From positions 992,001-1,056,000 of the forward strand of contig NZ_JAYJJW010000001.1 of NCBI RefSeq assembly GCF_035481675.1: a stretch of 64,000 nt of DNA, given 5' to 3'. Below are positions 1 through 6,860 of this stretch, in pieces (the first letter of the stretch is position 1; each line of letters opens with the position of its first letter). Under the pieces are notes generated by a model. The model ran no database searches. It was not told where the DNA came from and saw only the letters and a program-made list of their open reading frames with translations. The position numbers and the translations under genes were made by a program. This DNA comes from Alteriqipengyuania_B sp035481675 (GTDB lineage: Bacteria > Pseudomonadota > Alphaproteobacteria > Sphingomonadales > Sphingomonadaceae).

Positions 1-98
1 TAACGCAGCACGTGCTGCTTTATGCCGAGGCCGTCCGCAACCTCGCCGATGGTCCTGAGGGCCGAGGGGTCTTTCCCGTCGTCGAACCCGGCGGCCAT
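1..98 (-). CDS. MerR family transcriptional regulator, N-terminal fragment cut by the window edge
   Basis: The 32 visible residues begin MAAGFDDGKDPSALRTIGEV and continue into ADGLGIKQHVLR. This is the first helix-turn-helix of the MerR family (x-TIGEVA-x-x-LGI-x-x-x-x-LRYWE). The gene has no stop inside the window because its 3' part lies to the left of base 1. It starts one base after the ihfA stop, so the two are almost certainly co-transcribed. A MerR-type gene next to ihfA and fabH is a common alphaproteobacterial arrangement. Which ligand or promoter it serves cannot be read from this piece. Confidence 0.8.
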   Translation of the reverse strand, partial: MAAGFDDGKDPSALRTIGEVADGLGIKQHVLR

Positions 99-99
99 G

Positions 100-396
100 T
101 CAGCCTGCCATCACCCGTTCCTTGAGTTTCTGGCTGGCGCGGAACGTCATCACCCGGCGCGGGGTGATCGGCACCTCCACCCCGGTCTTGGGATTGCGCC
201 CGACACGTTCCTTCTTGTCGCGCAGCAGGAAGGTGCCGAAACCTGAAATCTTCACGTTCTCCCCGTCGGACATCGCATCGCACATCTTGGCAAGGATGCT
301 CTCCACCAGATCGAGCGATTCCGCGCGGCTGAGGCCCAGCTTGCGGTTGATCGATTCCGCCAGATCGGCGCGAGTAAGAGTTCCGACTGAACGCAT
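100..396 (-). CDS. ihfA: Integration host factor alpha subunit
   Basis: 98 residues, the usual length for the HU/IHF family. The protein begins MRSVGTLTRADLAESINRKL and carries the family signature GFGTFLLRDKKERVGRNPKTG around residues 51-70, which forms the DNA-inserting beta arm. The following PITPRRVMTFRASQKLKERV matches IHF-alpha rather than HU. IHF is a heterodimer that bends DNA sharply and assists replication, recombination and sigma-54 promoters. It lies downstream of fabH on the same strand with a gap of about 110 bases, and ends one base before the merR start. The beta subunit is not in this window. Confidence 0.97.
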   Translation of the reverse strand: MRSVGTLTRADLAESINRKLGLSRAESLDLVESILAKMCDAMSDGENVKISGFGTFLLRDKKERVGRNPKTGVEVPITPRRVMTFRASQKLKERVMAG

Positions 397-509
397 TTTC
401 CATCCCTCCCAGCGCGACCCGGGTCAGTGAATCCGCCACTTGCGTAGCAAATAGATGAACTTTCGCAAAGGCTTGCGGGCGCATTTTTACACTGCGCCGA
501 CAGCGCCGG

Positions 510-1481
510 TCAGAGCCGTAGCAGGCTGGCGCCCCAGGTGAAGCCGCCGCCCATCGCTTCCAGCATGACGAGGTCGCCCGCTTTCAGCCGCCCGTCGCGC
601 ATCGCGGTGTCGAAAGCGAGCGGCACGGAAGCGGCCGAGGTGTTGGCGTGGCGATCGACCGTGACGACCACTTTTTCCATCGGCAGGCCGAGCTTGCGCG
701 CGGTTGCATCCAAGATTCGGGCATTGGCCTGGTGCGGCACCACCCAATCGATCTCGGCGGCGGAAACGCCTGTTTCTTCAAGCACTTCTTTCAGGACCGA
801 CGACAGGTTGACCACTGCGTGGCGAAAGACTTCGCGCCCCTTCATCCGCAGCTTGCCGACCGTGCCCGTGCTCGACGGACCGCCGTCGACATGCAGCAGG
901 TCGCAATGCGCGCCGTCCGCGTGCAGCTTGGTGCCAAGCACGCCCGTCTGCGCCTCGCCGCTTTCGCGTGCTTCCAGCACCAGCGCGCCCGCCCCGTCGC
1001 CGAAGAGGACGCAGGTGGTGCGGTCCTCGAAATCGAGGATGCGGCTGAAGGTTTCCGCGCCGATGACCAGTGCCTTTTTCGCATGGCCGATCCGCAGCAT
1101 CGAATCGGCGACGCCGATCGCGTAAAGGAAGCCGGTGCACACTGCAGCGACGTCAAAAGCGATGCCTCCGTTGCAGCCCAGCGCCTGCTGGACTTGAGTA
1201 GCCGTGGCGGGAAACGTGTTGTCGGGCGTGGCGGTGGCAAGCACGATCAGGCCGATCTCGCTCGCGTCGGCCCCAGCCATTTCCAGCGCCTTGCGCGCGG
1301 CGGCGGTCGCCAGCGTGGCAGTGGTTTCCCCCTCGCCCGCGAAATAGCGCTGGGTGATGCCCGTCCGCTCGACGATCCATTCGTCGCTGGTGTCGAGATT
1401 GTATTCGGCGGCCAGCTCTTCGTTGGTCAGGCGGCGCGCCGGCAAGGCGGAGCCGCTGCCGATGACGTGGCTACGGATCAT
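510..1481 (-). CDS. fabH: Beta-ketoacyl-ACP synthase III
   Basis: 323 residues. FabH condenses acetyl-CoA with malonyl-ACP, the first elongation step of type II fatty acid synthesis in the cytosol. The catalytic triad is visible: Cys in FDVAAVCTGFLYAI, His in VVPHQANARI and Asn in RHANTSAASVPLA. The C terminus, LVMLEAMGGGFTWGASLLRL, is typical of the family. Its start overlaps the end of plsX by four bases (ATGA), so plsX and fabH are translationally coupled. The plsX-fabH-ihfA-merR order ties lipid precursor genes to a nucleoid protein, a conserved arrangement in this class. Confidence 0.97.
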   Translation of the reverse strand: MIRSHVIGSGSALPARRLTNEELAAEYNLDTSDEWIVERTGITQRYFAGEGETTATLATAAARKALEMAGADASEIGLIVLATATPDNTFPATATQVQQALGCNGGIAFDVAAVCTGFLYAIGVADSMLRIGHAKKALVIGAETFSRILDFEDRTTCVLFGDGAGALVLEARESGEAQTGVLGTKLHADGAHCDLLHVDGGPSSTGTVGKLRMKGREVFRHAVVNLSSVLKEVLEETGVSAAEIDWVVPHQANARILDATARKLGLPMEKVVVTVDRHANTSAASVPLAFDTAMRDGRLKAGDLVMLEAMGGGFTWGASLLRL

Positions 1482-2521
1482 TTGCCGCCCGCAGCGGTGG
1501 CCGAATGGTCGAGCGCGCCGATGTCGGCGGAAATGCGCGCGGTCAGCTCGTTTTCCACCAGCCGCGCGGCCACTGCGACGGCATTGGCGACGCCGCCGGT
1601 CGTTGCGCTGCCGTGGCTCTTCACCACCACGCCGTTGAGGCCGAGGAAGACCGCGCCGTTGTGGTTGTTGGGGTCGAGGTGGTGGCGCAGCAGCTCGGTT
1701 GCGGGGCGACTGACGAGGAAGCCGAATTTCGACCGGATCGAGCTGGTAAAGGCGCGGCGCAGCAGGTCCGTCACGAAGCGCGCAGACCCTTCGATGGCTT
1801 TTAGCGCGATATTGCCGGAAAACCCGTCGGTCACCACCACGTCCACATCGCCGCGGTTGATCTTGTCCGCCTCGACATAGCCTTCGAACCGCAGCGCAAG
1901 CTCGCTCGCCTCGTTCAGCTGCTGGGCGGCTTCCTGCAGGTCCCAGGTGCCCTTGTTCGCCTCGGTCCCGATGTTGAGCAGGCGCACGCGCGGAGCCTCA
2001 AGTCCCAGCGCAAGGCGGCTGTAGGCGGCGCCCATGATCGCGAACTGGACGAGGTTGCGGGCGTCGCATTCAGTGTTCGCGCCCAGGTCCAGCATGATCA
2101 CGTCGTTGTCGCCCAGCGTCGGCATCAGCGCGGCGAGCGCGGGGCGATCGATACCGGGAATGGTGCGCAGGGCCAGCTTGGCCATCGCCATCAGCGCGCC
2201 GGTGTTGCCGCCGGAAACGGCCGCGCCGGCATCGCCGCGCTTTACCGCGTCGATCGCCATGCCCATCGATGTGGTCTTGGCACGGCGGAGCGCCTGGGTC
2301 GGCTTTTCCTCGCCGCCCACCACGTCTTCCGCGTGCAGGATCTCGCTGGCACCGGCCATGCCGGGGTGCTTGTCGAGCGCGGCCTTGATCCGCGCCTCGT
2401 CGCCCACCAGCAGGAACTTGAAGCTGTCGTGGCGGCGCCGCGCGATCGCGGCACCTTCCACCATAACGCGCACGCCTTCATCGCCGCCCATCGCATCGAT
2501 CGCGATCCGCGGCAGGCTCAT
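1478..2521 (-). CDS. plsX: Phosphate acyltransferase PlsX
   Basis: 347 residues, standard for PlsX. It converts acyl-ACP plus phosphate to acyl-phosphate, the acyl donor for PlsY in phosphatidic acid synthesis. It starts MSLPRIAIDAMGGDEGVRVM, the hallmark N terminus (IA-x-DAMGGD). Further family blocks are SGGNTGALMAMAKLALRTIPGI (beginning near residue 104) and a later TDGFSGNIALKAIEG. It lies 33 bases downstream of rpmF and overlaps fabH by four bases, giving the classical rpmF-plsX-fabH cluster that couples ribosomal and lipid synthesis. Confidence 0.97.
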   Translation of the reverse strand: MSLPRIAIDAMGGDEGVRVMVEGAAIARRRHDSFKFLLVGDEARIKAALDKHPGMAGASEILHAEDVVGGEEKPTQALRRAKTTSMGMAIDAVKRGDAGAAVSGGNTGALMAMAKLALRTIPGIDRPALAALMPTLGDNDVIMLDLGANTECDARNLVQFAIMGAAYSRLALGLEAPRVRLLNIGTEANKGTWDLQEAAQQLNEASELALRFEGYVEADKINRGDVDVVVTDGFSGNIALKAIEGSARFVTDLLRRAFTSSIRSKFGFLVSRPATELLRHHLDPNNHNGAVFLGLNGVVVKSHGSATTGGVANAVAVAARLVENELTARISADIGALDHSATAAGGK

Positions 2522-2554
2522 GCGCTCATCTCCAGTTTAAGGCTGTGAAGGACC

Positions 2555-2737
2555 TTACAGGCCCTTGGGCGCCATAACCTCGCGGCCGTTATAGAAACCG
2601 CAATGGCCGCACATGTTGTGCGGACGCTTCAATTCACCGCAATTGTCGCATTCGTGGAAGGCTTCGACCTTCAGCGAATCGTGTGCCCGGCGATTGCCCC
2701 GGCGATGCGGCGATACTTTTCTCTTAGGGACGGCCAT
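2555..2737 (-). CDS. rpmF: 50S ribosomal protein L32
   Basis: 60 residues starting MAVPKRKVSPHRRGNRRAHD, the conserved L32 N terminus. A zinc-ribbon pattern follows: CDNC near residues 31-34 and CGHC near residues 44-47. L32 sits in the large subunit near the peptidyl transferase exit region. It is the first gene of the rpmF-plsX-fabH cluster on the minus strand. The 240 bases upstream (2738-2977), between this gene and the divergent MAPEG gene, contain no tRNA-like fold or further reading frame that I can support; they presumably hold both promoters. Confidence 0.97.
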   Translation of the reverse strand: MAVPKRKVSPHRRGNRRAHDSLKVEAFHECDNCGELKRPHNMCGHCGFYNGREVMAPKGL

Positions 2738-2977
2738 GGCGGCACCTGTTCCTTGAATACACTGTGATATCTGTTGCGGGCCGCCCTAGGCGAAGCACCG
2801 GAACGGCACAACCCGTATCTGGGCCATATGGTGACCCAGATGGTTGCGCGCTCGGTCCATCGTGTTGGCGGCGAAGGCGCGGCCTATAGAGGATTTCGCG
2901 CGCGTTGCAACACCGCACGTGGCGTGGCAGGGCACGAACCGCGCGGCGACGGGCTGCGCGACAGGGGGTAATACCGC

Positions 2978-3388
2978 ATGAACTTCACCACCGGCATCGT
3001 CCTTCCCACCACGCTGGCGCTGGCCGCCGCGGCCGCGATCACCAACCTGTGGCTTTCCATCCGCATCGGCGCCCTGCGGCAGAAGCACAAGGTGAGCGTG
3101 GGCGACGGCGGGAACGAGGCGATCCAGCGCCGCATGCGCGCCCAGCTGAATTTCGCCGAGAATACGTTCCTGGTGCTGGTGCTGGTCGCCGCCATCGAGC
3201 TGTCGGGCCACGGCGGCTGGTGGCTGCCGCTGGTTGCCCTCGCCTATGCCGTCGGGCGCATCCTCCACGGCCTCGGCATGGATGGCGGCAAGCTGCAATG
3301 GGGCCGGATGGTCGGCACGCTGGTGACGATGCTGACGCTGGTCGGCCTTGCCGGCGTGGCCGCCTGGCTGGCGTTCCAGTACAGCTAG
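2978..3388 (+). CDS. MAPEG family membrane protein
   Basis: 136 residues with about four hydrophobic segments (near residues 5-25, 60-75, 80-95 and 110-132). After the first helix comes a charged loop, RIGALRQKHKVSVGDGGNEA, then RMRAQLNFAENTFLVLVLVA. The polar ARxxxNxxEN stretch is the signature of the MAPEG family (membrane-associated proteins in eicosanoid and glutathione metabolism). Bacterial members are assumed to be glutathione transferase-like, but the physiological substrate is unknown. It is transcribed away from rpmF and toward the metallo-hydrolase at 3399. Confidence 0.85.
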   Translation: MNFTTGIVLPTTLALAAAAAITNLWLSIRIGALRQKHKVSVGDGGNEAIQRRMRAQLNFAENTFLVLVLVAAIELSGHGGWWLPLVALAYAVGRILHGLGMDGGKLQWGRMVGTLVTMLTLVGLAGVAAWLAFQYS

Positions 3389-3398
3389 GAAACGCGCC

Positions 3399-4073
3399 TC
3401 AGGCGACGCCCATGGCGTGATCGCCGACGAAGGGGTTGGTCTTGCGCTCCTGACCGAAGGTGCTGACGGGGCCGTGGCCGGGGATGAAGGTGATGTCCTC
3501 GCCCAGCGGCCAGAGCTTCTGCGTGATTGCGTCGAGCAGATCCTGGTGGTTGCCCATCGGGAAATCCGTGCGCCCGATGCTGCCCTGGAACAGCACGTCG
3601 CCGACGATAGCGAAGCGGCTCGGCTCGTGGAAGAAGACCACGTGGCCCGGCGTGTGGCCGGGGCAATGGATCACCTGAAGCATCAGTTCGCCCACGGTCA
3701 CCGTGTCACCGTCCTGCAGCCAGCGATCAGGCTCGAACACCTGGCCGTTGATGCCGTACTTGCGCCCGTCGTCGTCCAGCCGGCTGATCCAGAAGCGATC
3801 GGCCTCGTGCGGCCCTTCGATGGGCAGGCCCAGCTCCTTCGCCAGCACGCCCGCCTCGCCGCAGTGATCGATATGGCCATGGGTGACGAGGATCTTTTCC
3901 AGCTCCACACCCGCCTTCGCGACATTGGCCTTCAGCATGTCCAGATCGCCGCCCGGATCGACCAGCGCCGCCTTGTTCGTGGCGGTGCACCAGATCAGCG
4001 AACAGTTCTGCTGCAACGGCGTGACCGGCAGGATGGCGGCTTTCAGGGGCGGTGTCGGGGCGGTCTGGCTCAT
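3399..4073 (-). CDS. MBL-fold metallo-hydrolase (glyoxalase II-like)
   Basis: About 224 residues from the chosen start MSQTAPTPPLKAAILPVTPL; a start 36 bases further upstream is possible but adds an unusual N terminus. The metallo-beta-lactamase signature THGHIDHCGE supplies the HxHxDH metal ligands. Further ligands are in VIHCPGHTPGHVVFF, GDVLFQGSIGRTDF and FIPGHGPVSTFGQE. The pattern resembles the YcbL/glyoxalase II-like subgroup of thiolester hydrolases. The true substrate is not evident. It faces the MAPEG gene and ends 10 bases from it. Confidence 0.88.
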   Translation of the reverse strand: MSQTAPTPPLKAAILPVTPLQQNCSLIWCTATNKAALVDPGGDLDMLKANVAKAGVELEKILVTHGHIDHCGEAGVLAKELGLPIEGPHEADRFWISRLDDDGRKYGINGQVFEPDRWLQDGDTVTVGELMLQVIHCPGHTPGHVVFFHEPSRFAIVGDVLFQGSIGRTDFPMGNHQDLLDAITQKLWPLGEDITFIPGHGPVSTFGQERKTNPFVGDHAMGVA

Positions 4074-4129
4074 GCGCGCCGATGTGGCTGCGCCGGGCAC
4101 GCAATGCAAGCGGCGGGCGCCGGCCTAGT

Positions 4130-4447
4130 TCAGTCGACGTCGAAGTCGACGATCCGGCCGTCGCTGCGGAAATCGCATTCGAAGCGCGAGTTGCGGTAGT
4201 CGCGGCGGATGTCGCCGCGGACGCGCACGATGTCGCGGGAAATCTGGTCGACGTCGCGGATTTCCACGCGGCCGTAGCGCGAGGCTTCGTTGGCGCAGGC
4301 CTGCACCGCGGCACGCTCGAAACGCGTTTCGCCGTACTGGTCGTTGCCGCCGAGGATATCGCCGAGCAGACCGCCGCCGAGGGCCGTGGCGCAGCCGCCC
4401 AGCATCATGGTGGTTGCGAGGGCGGCGGGGATAAGGGTCTTGCGCAT
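4130..4447 (-). CDS. Small putative lipoprotein of unknown function
   Basis: 105 residues starting MRKTLIPAALATTMMLGGCA. A basic N terminus, hydrophobic core and lipobox LGGC at about residues 16-19 predict export and lipidation. A glycine-rich stretch, LGGGLLGDILGG, follows. The C-terminal half (FERAAVQACANEASRYGRVE and on to DGRIVDFDVD) looks like one compact alpha/beta domain with two cysteines that could pair in the periplasm. I do not recognise a named family. It stands alone on the minus strand, about 100 bases from the S24 gene. Confidence 0.75.
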   Translation of the reverse strand: MRKTLIPAALATTMMLGGCATALGGGLLGDILGGNDQYGETRFERAAVQACANEASRYGRVEIRDVDQISRDIVRVRGDIRRDYRNSRFECDFRSDGRIVDFDVD

Positions 4448-4555
4448 GGTTCTCTCCTGGACGTTCCGCGCCGTTGTGTCCCACGCGCGGGGTTGCCCTA
4501 TCTACCCCGCCGGGGCGCGATTGTTCCGCCCAACCGGCTGTAACGCAAGGGAAAG

Positions 4556-5245
4556 CTAGATCCGCCCGCCTTTCCACACGACGCGGCCGATTATCTCGAC
4601 CTCGTCCAGCGCGAGGTCGATCGGCGCATAATCCTCGTTCGCGCTGACCAGCTTTACCCGGCCGGGTCCGGCAAGCTGCACCTGCTTCACGTGCAGCGCC
4701 TCCCCCACCCGAACGACATGGATGCCTTCCGCCGACCGCTTGCTGCGGTCGACGAGGATCTCGTCGCCCGAGCGCAGGACGGGCTCCATGCTGTCCCCCT
4801 CCACCCGGATGGCCGACAGGTCGGCGCCTTCCAGCCCCATTTCGCGCATCCACCGCGGCGAGAACCGGATCGCGTCGTAGGAAATTTCCTGCGCCCCGAA
4901 AGCTCCCGGTCCTGCCGACGCATCGAGCGGGAAGCGTGGCACATCGATCCAGTGGTCGTCGCTCTGCAAAGGTGCGGCCGCGAAGGAAGGCGAGGACGCG
5001 GTCTTGCTCTCGTCCCAGCGCCGCGTTTCGAACAGCGCCGGTGCTGAGCCGAGGAATTCCGCGATCTTCTTCTCGTCCGCCTCGTCCAGGTGGCGCGGAC
5101 TGCCGCGCGTCACGAATTGCTGGAGATAGGCATCGTTGCGCCCGATAAGCCGGGACAATGCGGCCAGGCTGGTCCCCTTTTCACGCACGAGGCCCTGCAA
5201 CCTGCGCCGCGCCGCCTGCTCCCCCTTACCGAGATGTTCCATCAA
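4556..5245 (-). CDS. S24 family LexA/CI-like repressor
   Basis: 229 residues. The N-terminal third (RLQGLVREKGTSLAALSRLI, then GRNDAYLQQFVTRGSPRHL) is a helix-turn-helix of the Cro/CI type. The C-terminal half is a peptidase S24 fold. The serine is in VEGDSMEPVLRSGDEILVDR near residue 150 and the likely lysine is in HVKQVQ near residue 185. A possible self-cleavage dipeptide, Ala-Gly, lies in DASAGPGAF near residue 112. This is the architecture of LexA and of phage CI repressors, which inactivate themselves when RecA filaments form. The divergent control region at 5246-5384 carries two inverted repeats, so it probably represses itself and the facing genes. Confidence 0.85.
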   Translation of the reverse strand: MMEHLGKGEQAARRRLQGLVREKGTSLAALSRLIGRNDAYLQQFVTRGSPRHLDEADEKKIAEFLGSAPALFETRRWDESKTASSPSFAAAPLQSDDHWIDVPRFPLDASAGPGAFGAQEISYDAIRFSPRWMREMGLEGADLSAIRVEGDSMEPVLRSGDEILVDRSKRSAEGIHVVRVGEALHVKQVQLAGPGRVKLVSANEDYAPIDLALDEVEIIGRVVWKGGRI

Positions 5246-5279
5246 TTTTCCTTCGCAAAACGCGTCACCCTTAGAAAAT

Positions 5280-5294
5280 TCCTATAGCATAGGA
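5280..5294. promoter_or_regulatory. Candidate operator 1 for the S24 repressor
   Basis: TCCTAT-AGC-ATAGGA is a perfect 6-base inverted repeat with a 3-base spacer. It lies 35 bases upstream of the S24 start and about 90 bases upstream of the facing small gene. A second related site follows with its centre about 20 bases away. Two dimer sites two helical turns apart are what a self-regulating CI/LexA-type repressor would use. The assignment to this protein is inferred. Confidence 0.5.
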
Positions 5295-5298
5295 TTTC

Positions 5299-5314
5299 TC
5301 CTAGACAAGTAGGA
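5299..5314. promoter_or_regulatory. Candidate operator 2 for the S24 repressor
   Basis: TCCTA-N6-TAGGA is a second inverted repeat using the same half-site as the one at 5280-5294 and followed by the same TT. The spacer is one base longer than that which separates the equivalent TCCTA/TAGGA arms of the first site, so it is likely the weaker of the two. The pair would control both the minus-strand repressor and the plus-strand gene at 5385. Confidence 0.45.
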
Positions 5315-5384
5315 TTTGCGTTGGAACATAAGCGGAACAGATTCGCCGAATCGCCAACACAGTCAGCCAGACAGGGGAGCGCCA

Positions 5385-5573
5385 ATGCTGATCCGCCAGA
5401 TCGAGAAATTCCTGCGAGAACACGAGATGCCGCCGACCAAGTTTGGTCGGCTTGCCGCGCACGACCCGCGCTTCGTGCTCGATCTCAGGATGGGACGCGA
5501 ACCGCGCCAGCACACCGCCGCGCGGATCGAAGGCTTCATGACCGGTTACCGGGAGGCTGCCAATGTCCGCTGA
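5385..5573 (+). CDS. Small putative DNA-binding protein
   Basis: 62 residues starting MLIRQIEKFLREHEMPPTKF. A purine-rich AGGGGAG lies just upstream at good spacing, which supports this start over a longer frame beginning at 5316. The helical pattern EKFLREHEMPPTKFGRLA, then DLRMGREPRQHTAARIEGFM, resembles a minimal helix-turn-helix of the Cro/XRE type. It is divergent from the S24 repressor and overlaps the next gene by 11 bases. The arrangement looks like a CI/Cro pair, but no phage genes follow. Function is not established. Confidence 0.7.
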   Translation: MLIRQIEKFLREHEMPPTKFGRLAAHDPRFVLDLRMGREPRQHTAARIEGFMTGYREAANVR

Positions 5574-5919
5574 GACCGCCCCGCCCCGACCCGCCCGCCG
5601 CCGCATCCGCCGCAGCCCGGGCGACCGCCTGCGCGATGCCGTCCTGGCCCTGGCCGGTAAGGACGCCATACTGGCGCGCCATGTCGAGAAAAGCTGGGCC
5701 AGCATCACCTTTGCCGGCACCCGCCACACGCTGGAAATCGTCTTTACCGGCGAGGCGATTGCATCAGGTGAACGCTTTATCGCCGACCTGCCCGATCACG
5801 AATTCGCACTGGCCGGTCAACTGGTGGCCGATGCCGTCATCGTGAGCGCGGACCATACGCTACTTCCGGAGCCGCGCCTGTCGGTGACCTGTGAACTGCT
5901 TCTATTGGAAGAAGGCTAG
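5563..5919 (+). CDS. Hypothetical protein of the S24 module
   Basis: 118 residues. The N terminus MSAETAPPRPARRRIRRSPG is strongly basic and probably disordered. The rest (RDAVLALAGKDAILARHVEK, then SWASITFAGTRHTLEIVFTG) reads as one alpha/beta domain without membrane segments or a signal. Its start lies inside the end of the preceding small gene, overlapping it by 11 bases, so the two are coupled. It ends two bases before the convergent dehydrogenase stop. I do not recognise a family. It is presumably controlled by the S24 repressor. Confidence 0.65.
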   Translation: MSAETAPPRPARRRIRRSPGDRLRDAVLALAGKDAILARHVEKSWASITFAGTRHTLEIVFTGEAIASGERFIADLPDHEFALAGQLVADAVIVSADHTLLPEPRLSVTCELLLLEEG

Positions 5920-5921
5920 AC

Positions 5922-6860
5922 CTAATAACCCAGCGCCGGATCGAAACGGGGCTCGACCGGCTCGCCCTTCTCCCACCGCGCCAGGTTTTCGATGAACCTG
6001 TCGGCGCTGCGCATGAACATCTTCGATTGCGCGCGGCCCGACAGGTGCATCGTCACCTGCGTGTTATCCAGCGCCCAGAGCGGGTGGTCTTGCGGCAACG
6101 GTTCGGGCGTGGTCACGTCCAGCAGCGCGCCGCCTATGGATTTCGATTCCAGCGCCGCGACCAGCGCCGGCTGTTCGACGACGCTGCCGCGCGCGATGTT
6201 CACCAGCACCGAGTCGGACTTCATGGCCTTCAATTCGGCCGCGCCGATCATCCCGTCGGTTTCAAGCGTTGCGGGCACGGCCAGGATCACCCAGTCGAAT
6301 TCGCCCAACTTGCCGCGCCATTCATCCGGCCCAAGCGCGCCTTCGGCGGCGGACCTTCGCACCGGCACGACCTCCACATCGAACGCTTCCAACCGCGCCT
6401 TGATGAGCTTGCCGATCGCGCCCATGCCCAGCAGCAGAGCGCGGCTGCCGGCAAGCTCGATCTTGCCGGGGCTGTCGAGCAGCCATTCCTTGCGATCCTG
6501 CGCGCGCACCACCTCGCGGTAGCCCTTGGCGTGGACCAGCATCAGCATCACGACATATTCGGCGATGGTGACGGCGTTGATCCCCGCGCCATTGGTGACG
6601 ATGGTGCCGCGCTCCTGCAGCAGGTCGAGCGGCAGGAAATCGAGCCCGGCGTAGATCGAGTTGAGCCACTGCAACTTCTCTGCCCGCCGCACCGCCTCGG
6701 CCATTGGCTCTTGCTGTTGCAAGTCGAACCAGCCGATTTCAGCCTGCGGGGCGAGCTCCAGCAGTTCTTCGGTAGAGGCGAACCACAGCGGCTCCACCCA
6801 ATCGGGCAGGCGCGGTTCGACCAGCGGGCGGATCATGGCGGACAGGACAGCCCTGGTCAT
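5922..6860 (-). CDS. D-2-hydroxyacid dehydrogenase family protein
   Basis: 312 residues from ATG at 6860, which overlaps the cysS stop as ATGA; a start four codons earlier (MEARMTRAV) is less likely. The Rossmann motif is LLLGMGAIGKLIKARLEAFD. Catalytic landmarks are the Arg in NIARGSVVEQPALVAALESK and a Glu in DVTTPEPLPQDHPLWALDN. Most family members have a catalytic His in a CP-x-x-H or SGR-like region; here the tail reads VTMHLSGRAQSK. The enzyme would reduce a 2-keto acid with NAD(P)H in the cytosol. The substrate cannot be named. It is co-transcribed with cysS. Confidence 0.85.
   Translation of the reverse strand: MTRAVLSAMIRPLVEPRLPDWVEPLWFASTEELLELAPQAEIGWFDLQQQEPMAEAVRRAEKLQWLNSIYAGLDFLPLDLLQERGTIVTNGAGINAVTIAEYVVMLMLVHAKGYREVVRAQDRKEWLLDSPGKIELAGSRALLLGMGAIGKLIKARLEAFDVEVVPVRRSAAEGALGPDEWRGKLGEFDWVILAVPATLETDGMIGAAELKAMKSDSVLVNIARGSVVEQPALVAALESKSIGGALLDVTTPEPLPQDHPLWALDNTQVTMHLSGRAQSKMFMRSADRFIENLARWEKGEPVEPRFDPALGY

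Noticed and set aside
2738..2977. Possible tRNA or small RNA in the rpmF-MAPEG gap
   Set aside because: No cloverleaf or T-loop (GGTTCGAATCC-like) sequence was found; the gap most likely holds two divergent promoters.
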